Of a stretch of DNA of 64,000 bases, positions 45,563 to 56,560 are shown one piece after another (positions within the stretch are counted from its first letter, which is position 1; every line of letters starts with the position of its first letter). Origin of the DNA: Epiperipatus broadwayi (Eukaryota; Onychophora; Udeonychophora; Euonychophora; Peripatidae). The translations under genes and the position numbers were made by a program. The DNA lies in NCBI GenBank assembly GCA_028023455.1, contig JAQFVV010006505.1, positions 496,001 through 560,000 of the forward strand, read 5' to 3'. The notes under the pieces are model-generated. The model was not told the DNA's origin, did not search any database, and was given only the letters and a program-made list of their open reading frames with translations.

Positions 45563-46127
45563 TACTTACTTTAAATTATTTGTCAGAGTTATTGTGTTAT
45601 TTATTTACAATAAGATATAAATAATTTCTTCTTTTCAGACATTAATTAAACTAAATTTTCATATTCATAATTTTCCTTTTTATATAGTTATATGCATTAA
45701 TTAAAACAGGATTATAAGCCATTTTAGAAATAGAGCTATAACTATTAAAATATAATAACCTGTGAACTGTAATCTTAAATTTGTTTCCAAAAACAAATAC
45801 TTAATGGGTTAAATACCTCATAACAAATATGCACATTTATTCACTGACATTATTTGTACTATAAAATTAAATAGTTTTAATTTTAATAATTGAAAAAATA
45901 CGATTAAATTTAATTTTTTACAATTTTTTTATTCTTTAGTACATCTATTTATAATGAAAATTTTGTTTCTCTTTGATCATCTCAATTTGCATATTTTTCA
46001 GCAAACTCTCTTCATTTAATTTTTTTCATTACTTTAAACCTAATATAGAATTTGTTTACTTTACATTGTATTAAAATAATACACACAAAAAATATTACCT
46101 TAAGATTCATAAGTCTAACATGTTTAC
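45563..46127. other. Unannotated AT-rich interval
   Basis: Nothing recognised. Confidence 0.6.
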
Positions 46128-46325
46128 CAACAAGGCAAAACTCTCCATACAGTAGTGCCACCCTGTGCCAACCAGAGTAATCAATGGATGCCAGAAGGCT
46201 TGTGCATAAAATCCCTATCTAATGCCTACTCATCCAATATCCCCAGACTAGTTTCTGGCTTGTGACCTTCATCAGTGTGCTAGTATAAAAGATGAATGAT
46301 CATGTGATGCTTAATGGGTTTAGTG
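46128..46325 (-). mobile_element. Family A element A7
   Basis: 'caaggcaaaactctccatac' through the ribozyme to a truncated far end 'gatcatgtgatgcttaatgg'. The ribozyme's 5' stem I strand has been lost at the join. Confidence 0.8.
46232..46278 (-). ncRNA. Hammerhead motif, family A, stem I truncated
   Basis: Minus strand: CUGAUGA, GGU-CACAA-GCC, GAAAC, UA, GUC, UGGGG, UUGGAU. The core is complete, but the CCUCA/AUCCAA strand is replaced, so stem I cannot form in place. Confidence 0.75.
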
Positions 46326-46494
46326 TAACATGTAAAACAACTCCATTATTTTAGATAGTAAATTTCTACTACCACATTTCAAATTATTGCAAGAGTTATT
46401 TTCTTTTTGCCACACTTACCTAATTACTTAATACTAATAACATTGAGGTTTTTCTTCTCTCTATTAAATCTCACCTTTTCAAATGTGTTTTAAC

Positions 46495-46497
46495 CCA

Positions 46498-46530
<33 letters not shown>

Positions 46531-46532
46531 TG
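46495..46532. repeat. TA microsatellite within a short palindrome
   Basis: 'aacccaatata' and 'atattgggtt' flank the TA tract. Confidence 0.85.
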
Positions 46533-46558
46533 GGTTATAAACACATTTATTTGTACTT

Positions 46559-46571
46559 GCTCTTCCGATCT
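46559..46571 (+). other. Illumina adapter-like 13-mer
   Basis: gctcttccgatct is identical to the 3' end of standard Illumina adapters and sits between a TA tract and an imperfect inverted repeat ('tttgtact' / 'agtacaaa'). A chance match in 64 kb is unlikely, so this may be assembly contamination at a collapsed repeat. Confidence 0.7.
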
Positions 46572-46832
46572 ATATATATATAAAGTACAAATAAATGCCA
46601 GTTATTCCTTTTTATAAAACAAAATTAAAACAAACAAAAGTAAAATAAGCAAACATTTAAACATGTGTTATATATTTAAGTCTTTAAATGATTATTTTCT
46701 CCTTTTTTTGTGTGAAAGTTATATTAGAAGTCTATACAAAAGTAACTTAGATAGATCTGGCTATGTTTTTCATAACTTCTGGATTGTATAAATAGCCCTT
46801 GGGTAAATTGAGCAGTAATATAAATTAGTGAT

Positions 46833-47270
46833 ATGATAGACTGTGGCTTCTACTCCCTCAGAGTCAGGAATCTCTCAGCCACTACACCAGAGAAACCTGT
46901 TAGCCACATTCCCTTTCTGCTTCTTACCCTAAGTTTTTTCCATATTCTTTTCTATCCTGCTCCATCCCATTTCCACAACAGTATCTTTGTTCAGTATATG
47001 GCCTTTATATCTAAATACCCCATATTTTTTTTCAAACCTAGCATAAAAACCAAGAGCCCACTTTCGGTATAATCACTTTGTTTATATTTATTCTCCCACA
47101 GCTTTATTATTTGTATCCTTTCCACTTGTAGGCATTTACATTTAATTAACAGATGCTGAATATTTTCTATGCCTTCCTTACACAACTTGCAGATAAATCA
47201 CCCATATTTTTTCATTTATGTGTATATCCCCTTATTGCTAACGATCCTGTTTGAGCCATAAACAATAAAT
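46833..47270 (-). pseudogene. LINE C-terminal zinc-finger fragment
   Basis: Minus strand 46991-47185 encodes 'CKEGIENIQHLLIKCKCL' with the His and Cys ligands kept (the first CxxC is partly out of frame), followed by 'IQIIKLWENKYKQSDYTESG'. Same family as 11.1 and 50.2 kb. Confidence 0.7.
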
Positions 47271-47272
47271 TC

Positions 47273-47395
47273 CTCATACATCAGTGCCACCCAGTGCAAG
47301 TCATAGTAATTGATGGATGCAAGAGGATTTGTGCATAAAACCTCTAACTAGTATCTAGTCATCCATTATCCACAGGCTAGTTTAGTAATATAAAT
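47273..47395 (-). mobile_element. Family A fragment A10
   Basis: 'ctcatacatcagtgccaccc', 'gtaattgatggatgcaagag', then ends inside the ribozyme ('tatccacaggctagttt'). Confidence 0.65.
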
Positions 47396-47924
47396 TACAT
47401 ATGAATTCTGAAGTATTTTAAATAGTACCAAATTTTTTTTTTCCTTTTATATTTCTTGCACAAAGTATCACATAAAAGGTAATCTAGAGTATTATTATTT
47501 TTTCTTGAATTTCTACCTACTCGTTGAGGTGATGATTGGAAGACAATTAATTTTAGCTAAGCATCAGAAGTAATAATCAGAATACTCTTTTAGTGCCAAG
47601 TCCGGGAATCCCCCCAAAAAAACGAGATCATAGAAGGTTTTACTTGTTTATTCTTGACTTTTTTCTTTTACTTACCAAATATTTCCATTACCATTTCAGT
47701 TTTTGGTGGTTTTGAATGACTTGATGATAAATTCTTTTTCAATAGGTAACTCTGTTGCAGGGATTCTAGAAAAATAACATATTTGAACCTTTTTTTCACA
47801 CAGTCAAACTAAACAGAGAGCATAGCGAAACCCCCTTTCTTATTAAAAAGTAATGCTCTGTTTATGCTGTTTCTTAATAAATATATTCCATAATCTTAAA
47901 CAATAGGTTTTTACTTGTATTTTT
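47396..47924. other. Unannotated AT-rich interval
   Basis: Nothing recognised. Confidence 0.6.
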
Positions 47925-48225
47925 ATATTGGACTATTTCCATCATCTAATATGTGTGTTGAATGTCTTTAGAAAAGTTTAATTTTATTTAAATATTCCAA
48001 ATACATTCAATTGTTAGTAATATCACAGCAAACAGGTTAGTATATGCACCAACTGTTAGTAATATCACAGTAAACAACTATTAGTAATATACAGCAAACA
48101 GGTTAGTATATGCACTAACTGTTAGTAATATCACAGCAAACAGGTTAGTATATGCAACAACTGTTAGTAATATCACTAACCTGTTTGCAGTGATATTACT
48201 AACTAACAGTTGGTGCATATATAAT
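47925..48225 (-). repeat. Family D end with ~40-bp tandem units (left arm)
   Basis: 'gactatttccatcatctaat', 'attccaaatacattcaattg', then four to five tandem units of 'gttagtaatatcacagcaaa' plus 'caggttagtatatgcac'. Inverted with respect to 48950-49215. Confidence 0.75.
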
Positions 48226-48905
48226 ATAGAAATAAAACAAACTAACTCCTTCTTTTTAAAACTTGATTTATTATGACTATAATCATGAAAAAGAAATCCG
48301 ACATTTCGACTATTTTTTATAGTCTTTTTCAAGGCACACTAAAATAAAATATATATACACAATAAATATCACATATTCAAAAAAAAAAACAAAATTAAAT
48401 TAATTAAAAATTACAAAATATATCCATAACCAAAATTTTCTCTTTTTTACCTTATCTCACTCCTTTTTCCTATTATAATCACAACTTAAACACAACTAAT
48501 TCCTTTTATATATATATCAAATAAAAACTTTTAATTAAAATAATAGGTTTTTAATTAAAATAATAGGTTTTTAATTAAAAGTTTTTATTTGATATATATA
48601 GATTTTTAAAAAGGAATTAGTTGTGTTTAAGTTGTGATTGTAATAGGAAAGGGGAGTGAGATAAGGTAAAAAAAAAGAAAATTTTGGTTATGGATATATT
48701 TTGTAATTTTTAATTAATTTAATTTTTTTTCCTTTTTGGAATATGTGATATTTATTGTGTATATATATTTTATTTTGGTGTGCCTTGAAAAAGACTATAA
48801 AAAATAGTTGAAACATCGGATTTCTTTTTCATGATTATAGTCATAATAAATCAAGTTTTAAAAAGAAGGAGTTAGTTTGTTTTATTTCTATATTAGATAT
48901 ATATG
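48226..48905. repeat. Large foldback E, PLE-terminus-like
   Basis: Inverted repeat with ~310-330 bp arms around a small tandem ('gtttttaattaaaataata'). Each arm holds 'tgccttgaaaaagactataa'...'gaaacatcgg' (right arm 48780-48820; left arm inverted at 48295-48340). GACUAU/AUAGUC form a hairpin before GAAA, a pattern like that at PLE termini, but the CUGANGA half is degenerate (UUGAAAA). It lies nested between the D arms. Confidence 0.8.
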
Positions 48906-48949
48906 AACTATTTTGAAAAGAAGAACTGTGTGCTGGATATATTAAATTA

Positions 48950-49215
48950 TTTGGTGCATATACTAACCTGTTTGCTGTGATATTACTAACAGCTGGCTCA
49001 TATATTGACCTGTTGCTATGATATTACTAACAGTTGGTGCATATACTAACTTATTTGCTGTGATATTACCAACAGTTGAATGTATTTGGAATATTTAAAT
49101 AAAATTAAACTTTTCTAAAGTCATTCAACACACATATTAGATGATGGAAATAGTCCAATATAAAAATACAACTAGAACACCATCATCACAAACCTTCAGG
49201 AAAACAATAGGTTTT
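48950..49215 (+). repeat. Family D end with tandem units (right arm)
   Basis: 'ggtgcatatactaacctgtt', two to three tandem 'gtgatattactaacag' units, 'gaatgtatttggaatattta', and the conserved 'ccatcatcacaaaccttcag' end. Mirror image of 47925-48225. Confidence 0.75.
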
Positions 49216-49247
49216 TACATTTCTTTTTTTTTATTATTTTATTTAAT

Positions 49248-49470
49248 ATAGGGTACTTGAACACAAACTTTTAAGCCCCCTTCAGCCATTCACTTATCCC
49301 ATACAATGTCTTCTCATACAACGTGGACAACACACATCATGTGTGTTGGTTGTATGAGATAGAGTGGATAGCTGAAGGGAATTTGTGTGGTCACGTGTAT
49401 CAGTTATATGAGACAGCATAGATAGCTGAAAAAAGCTTGAAAGTCTGTGTTCAAATTCAGTATATTATAT
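49248..49470. repeat. Foldback K3
   Basis: Third C-end foldback: 'cttgaacacaaacttttaag', 'cttcagccattcacttatcc', complement, plus a partial repetition of the right arm ('atcagttatatgagacagca'). Confidence 0.75.
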
Positions 49471-49997
49471 CTAAACTCCAGGTGTATTAATTATACTTGT
49501 ATTTAAATATTTAGGTTGTTTTTTGCTTCCATTTCTCTTTATTCTTAAGCCCAATTAATCAAATTACTCTTGTTTAAAAAAAAATGCAAATTTGATAATG
49601 AAATTAACAAACTCTTAAATTTCTTTTTCTTTTTAATTTAGAAGAAAAAACCTTATTTGAAAACCAAAAATTTTTTTTTTTTTTTTTAAAGAAATTTTTT
49701 ATAGATGAATTTAAAATCTTTTATTTTTTTTTGTTCTGTTAGTTTAATAATGAAAAATTTCAAACATTCGCACACACACATCTGAAATATGCCCCACAAA
49801 TAGTTTAATGGGTCTGTGTGTATAAATATATATATAATAAATATCAATCCCAACAAAAGTTTTTTTTTTCTAACTAAATCATTTGCTTTATAGATCTCTT
49901 TCTCTCTAGGCAAGTTTAAACAAGCTATTTCTAATTTCTGTAGATCACTATGAGTACCCATAGAGAACTTATTTTAATATATACATATAATCTTAAT
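49471..49997. other. Unannotated AT-rich interval
   Basis: Homopolymers (T13 near 49675) and nothing else. Confidence 0.6.
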
Positions 49998-50093
49998 ATT
50001 AGACAACACTTAGACAATCCAATATCAATAACAATCGACAATCTCAACCTATTGTCAAGGCAACCTCCTTATAACAATAAAAGAATAAAAGGT

Positions 50094-50095
<2 letters not shown>
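49998..50095 (+). repeat. Repeat H fragment
   Basis: 'gacaacacttagacaatcca', 'ttgtcaaggcaacctcctta', running into a TA microsatellite. Confidence 0.7.

Positions 50096-50156
<61 letters not shown>
50096..50156. repeat. (TA)n microsatellite
   Basis: About 30 TA units. The ORFs that cross it (poly Ile-Tyr) are artefacts. Confidence 0.95.
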
Positions 50157-50159
<3 letters not shown>

Positions 50160-50174
50160 TTATATTAAATCACC

Positions 50175-50690
50175 CACATGCGATGTAATATGCTATGGCT
50201 TCTCTGTTACCACTTTCCATTCCCTTTCACTTCCCTATCCTGTTTTTTCCATATTCTTCTCTATCCCACTCCATTCCATTTCCACATCATCTTTGTCCAC
50301 TCTATGGCATTTATATCTTGATCCTCCTTATTGTTTTCCAAATCCAGTATAAAAACCAAGACCCCACTTTCTGTATAAGCACTTTATTTATATTTATTTT
50401 CCCATAACTTCATTATTTGTACCCATTTCTTCTTGTATGCATTTACATTCAGTTAGCAGATACCCAATATTTTCCATGCCTTCCTTACATAACTTGCAGA
50501 CTAAATCTCCCACAATTCTCCAATTATGTGTATATTTCCTTGATGCTAATGATCGTGTTTGAGCCTTAAACAGTAAACTACCTTCCTTGCTATTATCATA
50601 AATTAACTCACACCCAATATTCTATTTACTTCTTTATATACTTAAATTCTATTTACTCTCCATACTAGTGCTCCATCTCTCCAATTGCCT
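50175..50690 (-). pseudogene. LINE C-terminal zinc-finger fragment
   Basis: Collinear at DNA level with the 11.1- and 46.8-kb copies ('tccttacataacttgcagac', 'cattatttgtaccca', 'ttatcataaattaactcaca'). The frame is broken in several places. Confidence 0.7.
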
Positions 50691-50984
50691 ATTTTTTATT
50701 AATGCACCAATATTCCTAGCTCATTCTTTGCCACTATAACCCTCAACAATCCTCCACATGATTAAGAAATCCAGCACTGCACTCTGTGAAATTAATAGAG
50801 TCTGTATTTTAAAATAGCCCACTTCAAAATTATATTGTTTTGAGGCTCGCTATTTTGAAATATGGATTCTTAATATATTTATATCACAGAGCATGGTGAT
50901 GAATTTCTTAACCATGTGGGGTAATTTAATATTTGATATTTATTTCGGTTTAGCTTTAGAACTGAGATTATTTTCAAATATATA

Positions 50985-51480
50985 ATATTTAAATACATGT
51001 ATATTATCTAGATTAAATTTAATGTAATTAGACAGAATTTCAATCAGATGTTTAAGCTCTTTACAGCTCAGTTTTATACAACTAATACAAATTGACCATA
51101 TACATGTGAAAAAAATGATTTCCAATCAATGTATTTCATGCTGAACCAGCACTCATCAGTTGGTCCACATCATTGTCTCCCACCCATATATACAATCAGT
51201 GCTCAGTTTATATTAAGAGAGCAAATCTTCAAAATTTAATGGACAGGCTTCAATCTTCTCCACTCTCCAACTCTTCAGCCAACCATATCATTGAAAATCT
51301 GATAATAGAATGCTCCAAATCCCAGGTTGATGCCAATATTATTGTCATACATATGTTGACTTTAAATCACTCTGACCCTTTACATATAGGACTTTAATAT
51401 ATCCATTTGAAAAGTTTGTCCATTACAGTTTAAAGATTTACTATCTTAATGTAAACTGAGCACTTATTGTATATATATAT
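50985..51480 (-). mobile_element. Family C element C10
   Basis: From 'tatttaaatacatgtatatt' through 'ttaagctctttacagctcag', the ribozyme, 'aatggacaggcttcaatctt' and 'tgatgccaatattattgtca', then the start of a further copy ('agcacttattgta'), so again slightly more than one monomer. It runs into the TA tract that hosts the LTR. Confidence 0.8.
51115..51172 (-). ncRNA. Type I hammerhead motif, family C, CUGAUGA and GAAA intact
   Basis: Minus strand: AUGAU, CCAA, CUGAUGA, stem II GUGCUG-GUU-CAGCAU (six pairs), GAAA, AU-rich stem III, UUGG, AUCAU. The base before the cleavage site reads G instead of U, which would reduce cleavage. Otherwise the best family C core. Confidence 0.75.
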
Positions 51481-51490
51481 ATATATATAT

Positions 51491-53681
51491 TGTAACGGGC
51501 ACATACATACGTTACATTATTTTTTATTAGTAAACATAAAAAAAAAAGTTCGCCAATAAAAAATTCTTTTTTAAGAATTAAAAACTGAAAATTAAAAAAT
51601 CATCTTAAACTCGTATATATAAATCGCACAGATAAAAAAAAAATATTAAAATAAAACTTTATTAAAAATAGAAAGGTATTTTAAAAACAAAAACTTAAAA
51701 AGATTTAGAGATAAAAATATATCTTTAATCTTGGAAAACACATTAATTAATCAGAAATGGAAATGATTGTTTTAATTAGTTAAATGTAAACTAGCCTTGG
51801 GCATTTAAATGTAAAAGCATCGGTCAGATAGGAAAACAATAGAAACAAATAGCCAATGAATGAAAAACAATGGAATCGGACCTCAGCGAAAGGACCATAT
51901 CATCATCATGACGTAATGTCCATTGGATCCTTCAAAGTAATATAAAAGGACAAGTTTGATTTTATTATGATTAATTATTATTACGATGTGACTATATGTA
52001 TTAGTATGGAGTTGGAGGTGAAGGGATTGAAAGACGCACTTTCAATTCCTTCAGCTGTTAAAGAAAAGTGAGTGAATCATCGTTTTCTTCATTGAGGACC
52101 AGTTAAAGCAAAAACCTCTGGATGGATAAAAACAACGGCTAACAAAACAAATATCTTCAGTACGGCGTGGGAATTCCCGTTCAGAATTACAAACGACTAC
52201 AAATTATGGACCTTTTAAAATCGTAAGAACTTTATTTTTATTTGAAAACATAGAACTCTAAATTCTAAACCTTTTAGTAAATAATACAAATAGAATCCTA
52301 TCTGACCAAACTAAATTCTTTATTAATAATGTTATTTGATGTATATTTTTTTTTATTTATGCAACATCATTTCCATTTATATTTTTTTTTTTGTTAGTTA
52401 AGTTTATTTATGATTTCTGTTTTTCGATAAATTAAAATATATCAATGTTAAAGTTAAGTCGGGTGTGAATGGCTGTATAGATTTGTAAAGTTATATTAGG
52501 GGAGGGTAATCTTAGGTTATTTGTGTCATTGTTAAATTGGGTCAATGGATTGGATATATTGATGTAGTTAGTAGATGTAGTCAGAGATTCGCGACTGGCA
52601 GAATCTTTTATATATACGCCGCACTCACCCGTTTGCCTATGGAAGGAATTATAAGATGAAGAACGCAGTTCCTTTCTATGGAGTTTTTTTTTTATTGTTC
52701 TTCTCGTTAGATAGATGTAATATTCCTATCTGATGAGAGTCAATGTCTTCTCTTAATCTTTTTGGTGCTGCCGTATTCCGTATTACATTGAATACATCGA
52801 TATATCAGATGAATTGATGCCAGTTGACTGCGAATTTTAGCCTAGGGTTAAATAGGGATATAATATTTTATTTTCAAATGCAAATCTATGTAGTCTATTC
52901 ATACTCGACACTAAATAAAAATGCATTAAATTTAAGTTGTTTATAGACGCTTGCATGGATTGGTTATCGGTTAAGTATGTTTTGGGTTTTCATATTTGAT
53001 CAAAATATATAGACATTCGATAAATAATGATACCTTACGGTGAGTATCTAAAATGTATTTATTCGGATGTCTTTTAAGTTATTGGTGACAATGCAAGTAT
53101 CTTATGGTGAATACTATTGGGTTACTTATAAATTTCCCTCTGCAATTGTCGGTATCAATGATTTTATATTTTGATCGTTTATGTTGATTTTGAAATGTTT
53201 TTGACCGTTGTAATCTATGTAACCGATCTATACGCAACATATTAAAACAAGCTTTTATAATCCCATCTGTGCGAACTTAATTAAAATGTAAACTTATAAT
53301 ATAATAGAAATTAAAATGTAAATTAAAATCTAAAGTAAAGTTAAAAATAATGTTAAATGTTAAAATGTAAACTGATACTAAAACAATTTTCAATCTTATA
53401 TATATGTGCATAAATAAATGTTTGTATGCTAATTACTGGCAGTGGCTTATTTTATTCTTTTTTTATATATATTCTTAGATTATATTATTTAATCTCTGCT
53501 ATTCCACTGAGCTAGTGACATGGGCTAACGTCCGGAATCAAAATATATAAATAAAATTTAAAAAAAATTTTTTTTTTGACTTACGTATCTGCGCCTACTT
53601 TATAAATTTTTCTAGGTTCAAATGCCTAGATGGCGCCCTGTAGTGCAGTTTACGTAAGTCTATCTTATCCGGATTGTTACA
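51491..53681 (+). mobile_element. Probable solo LTR of a large LTR retrotransposon
   Basis: A 2.19-kb block whose composition differs from its flanks. It begins TGTAAC and ends GTTACA (TG...CA with 6-bp inverted termini) and is inserted in a TA tract; ATAT on both sides fits a 4-bp target duplication, though this is ambiguous in TA repeats. Inside: TGACGTAA near 51911, a TATA-like 'taatataaaagg' near 51950, and an inverted repeat 'gacttacgta'/'tacgtaagtc' at 53578/53651 near the 3' end. No ORF of note. The length is unusual for an LTR but is known for giant gypsy-type elements. The orientation is inferred from the TATA-like box. Confidence 0.6.
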
Positions 53682-53695
53682 ATATATATATATAT

Positions 53696-54116
53696 GATCA
53701 CTAGATGGAGCTCACCAATAGCTCTAAACAAGCTTTGTTTTTATAAGTGCTGAAAGAGATAGAATTCGAAATCTCTATTGTTATCCCTATCTCCAGACCA
53801 ATTGGTTTTGAGCTTATGGCTCACCTCAGTGGAGGGCTGGGATGCTAGAAACTAGATCTAAAATACTAACTCAAAAGTCAGCACTTATAAAACATGTTTC
53901 TATCAATTTGAAAGCATGAATTTATCAGACACATTAATGTCTTTAAATCCAGCCTTATAAACTAGATAGCTATATGGGTCTGTATTCAGCTCAGTTTCAC
54001 CATATAGTAATAGCCTCTTCAATATATAGCTTTGCAAAAACCTTCAAATTCTATCTTTTTTGGCACTTATAACAACAAAGCTTGTTTAGAGCTATTGGTA
54101 AGCTCATCTAGTGATC
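53696..54116. mobile_element. Family B element B2
   Basis: Terminal inverted repeats of about 50 bp: 'gatcactagatggagctcac', 'aatagctctaaacaagcttt' and complement. A minus-strand ribozyme lies near the left end. About 250 bp of AT-rich filler separates it from the right end. Confidence 0.8.
53782..53844 (-). ncRNA. Hammerhead motif, family B, U9-A12 variant
   Basis: Minus strand: AUCCC and CUCCA, CUGAGGU, GAGC-CAUAA-GCUC, AAAAC, stem III palindrome ACCAAUUGGU, then C17, UGGAG and GGGAU. Both stem I blocks pair perfectly, but core A9 is U and G12 is A. Confidence 0.75.
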
Positions 54117-54164
54117 ATAAAATGCAAGCTTAAAAGCAAGTTATGAAATTTATAACTTGTTATA

Positions 54165-54670
54165 TATATATATATGGGAAATGATCTGGACCAAGTGATG
54201 AGGGCTGCTTTAGCATGATATATGGATATGGGATATCATTTATCTTTTTCACATGTATGTGGTTATGGGTATCAGTTGTTTAAGATGGAGTGGATAGTTT
54301 AGAAAGCTTGAAAGTCTTGTGCAAGTCCTGTCTAATTACAGTAAATTTAGTATAGATAATTTGCATGTATTTAAATATTACATATTCAGCTTTTATTCTG
54401 CCCATCTCTCTTCTGTATAATTAAATGGACATATTAAGATCCTATGTGTGAAGGATCAGATTGACATAAGGTCAACATGGGTATGACAATAATATTTACA
54501 CAAACAAGGCCTTTGAGCATTCCAACCTTGGACTTTCAATGATATGAATAGCTGAACAGTTGGAGGGTGGAGAAGATTGAAGCCTGTCCATTAAAGTTTA
54601 AAGATTAGCTCCCTTAATATAAACTGAAGCAATGATTGTATATATGTGTGGAATATGATGATCTGGATCA
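54165..54670 (+). mobile_element. Family C tandem dimer C11-C12
   Basis: Equivalent 'ctgga.ca' positions at 54186 and 54663 give a period of 477 bp. The second copy stops inside the ribozyme ('gatctggatcaacatg') at the junction with repeat H. Confidence 0.8.
54181..54241 (+). ncRNA. Hammerhead motif, family C
   Basis: AUGAUCU, CCAA, GUGAUGA (C3 to G), GGCUG-CUUU-AGCAU, GAUA (core broken), AUCAU. Decayed. Confidence 0.6.
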
Positions 54671-54900
54671 ACATGTAGACAATCTGAATATCAATAACAA
54701 ACCAATTATCACATTAGAAAAGGCTAAATTAATCGATATTATAAGCTAAGTACACCAATTCCCAATTCAATCGCTTATCAAATTTAAATTAAAAATTCAC
54801 TACAACTGTTCTCATGGTAAAGTTATCTTCTTAAGTGCAAAATCCCACTATACAATTTACATAAATATAATTGTTTACATCAAATACAACTCATTTATGG
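54671..54900 (+). repeat. Repeat H copy
   Basis: 'tagacaatctgaatatcaat', 'ttctcatggtaaagttatct', 'caaaatcccactata'. Fused directly to C12. Confidence 0.55.
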
Positions 54901-55232
54901 ACAAGATGAATTATTAATTACAGGATGACGAAATAAGATGGGAGTGTCTGAATTTTCATATGTATAATAATAGCTGTCTGGGTTTAAATCTTTATTATAA
55001 CAACTTGGATTACATGTAAAAAAGATCTTCTTTTTCTTCTATTTAAGCTCCAGACAAAAAAAAAACTTGTTTAGTCTTGTATATGTTAATTAGTAATTGA
55101 TTGTTTTCTAGCAATATCATTAATAAAGTTATTTCTGGTTGCTTGCATAAATATAAACCTTTAATTTTCATTGTTTATATTATAATAAATGTATAAAAAT
55201 ATTTAATTTAATACACATATATATACATATTG

Positions 55233-55460
55233 CTAGAAGAGATGATAATAGATGGACAATTGAAATCTTAAACTGGTTTCCAAGAGATTGTAAAAGACAC
55301 AGAAAGAGACCACATCTGAGATGAATGAATGAAATAAGAAAGTGTGCAGGGGTGATTTGCAGAGGAGAGGCTAGAGATCAGAGAAGATGGATTGAACTTG
55401 GAGAGACAGTGGACTGATAATGGTTGGCAATGAGGATGGTGATGATGATGATATTGCATG
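55233..55460 (+). pseudogene. LINE 3' end fragment
   Basis: Plus-strand copy: 'ctagaagagatgataataga' (the ARRDDNR codons), 'tttccaagagattgtaaaag', 'gatggattgaacttggagag', ending GATGATGATGATG. 5' truncated. Confidence 0.85.
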
Positions 55461-55780
55461 GTGTTAATTTGCTCTTGAGGAGTCTGACAAAAAATCCATT
55501 ACTAAATTTTAATTTTGACAAGTGGTTTAATTATGAATTGGTATACCTGATTTAATAATGATATGAGGGTGGGTGTTAAAAATTGCACACTAGCACATGT
55601 GAAACAATCTGAGACCAAAACTCTTGAACTTTTAATCATTTAATTAAATGTTTTTAATTAGAGATTGTTTTAGCAATGATAAATAATGAAATATTTTATT
55701 AAAAGGATATTTATTGCATATATTAGCCTGATTTTTTTTTTTTTTTTGGTAAAAAAAGGCACTAACAAAAAGAATTTAGA

Positions 55781-55873
55781 CAAGCGTTGGTGGTCGAGTG
55801 GTCAGCACAGCCGCCTTACAAGCAATTATCCCGGGTTAGTGGGTTCGCTTCCCGGCCGATACTATGACACATG
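55781..55873 (+). mobile_element. tRNA-derived SINE
   Basis: 'gcgttggtggtcgagtggtc' head, 'gtgggttcgcttcccgg' B box and 'ctatgacacatgaaac' tail. The flanks repeat 'aaaaagaattta' (55768-55779 and 55877-55888), a good target-site duplication of about 12 bp. Confidence 0.9.
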
Positions 55874-55888
55874 AAACAAAAAGAATTT

Positions 55889-56474
55889 AACTGATAAAAC
55901 ATCAATTTATTATCAATAACAATAACTTCAAATTTAGATTAACAAACATTAAAATATTAATAATTTTGGGAAATAAGTATTTCTCCCTGAAATGATAAAA
56001 TAAAAGATCTACTTATATTAACTTATATATATATGACATAACTTTATGTCTGTAAAATACGGATTATAATATAATCAATTACCTGATATATATTTCTCAA
56101 TTATTAAATATTTAATTATTATTAAATAATCCTATGATTATTGGCAATCTGCATATAAGATAATAATCGAGACTTATTTTCTAATATTAATTCTATGTTT
56201 TTTTAGTTCTGCTACACAAGTATTGTTTTTTAGATTTAATTATATAAGTAAAGATCAAATTCACTAATAAAATTCCACATATATCTTTTTGGAAAAATTA
56301 TATTGAATATAGATATGTGTGTCTGTTGTTAGACATAAGTACATGTAATATAACATTTTAAATCATGCACGAATTTCCAATTTATACAATAATAATTCTG
56401 GAATGATAAGAATAATTTTTATTACAACAAATTATCTAATTATATATTAACAAGATCATTTGCAAAATCTAATT
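55889..56474. other. Unannotated AT-rich interval
   Basis: Nothing recognised. Confidence 0.6.
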
Positions 56475-56560
56475 GGTGGTCGAGAGGTCAGCGACAGCTG
56501 CTTTACAAGCAGTTGTCCCGGGTTAGCGGGTTCGCTTCCCGGCTGATGCTATGACACATG
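56475..56560 (+). mobile_element. tRNA-derived SINE
   Basis: 'ggtggtcgagaggtcagcga', 'gcgggttcgcttcccgg', 'ctatgacacatgag' with an A tail. Closest to the 25.9- and 55.8-kb copies. Confidence 0.88.

Noticed and set aside
48295-48340. Hairpin before GAAA in foldback E called as a full hammerhead
   Set aside because: Stem II and GAAA fit, but the CUGANGA half is UUGAAAA and stem I does not pair, so it is kept only as a PLE-terminus-like feature.
50092-50352. ORFs with poly Ile-Tyr
   Set aside because: They are translation through the TA microsatellite and have no coding support.
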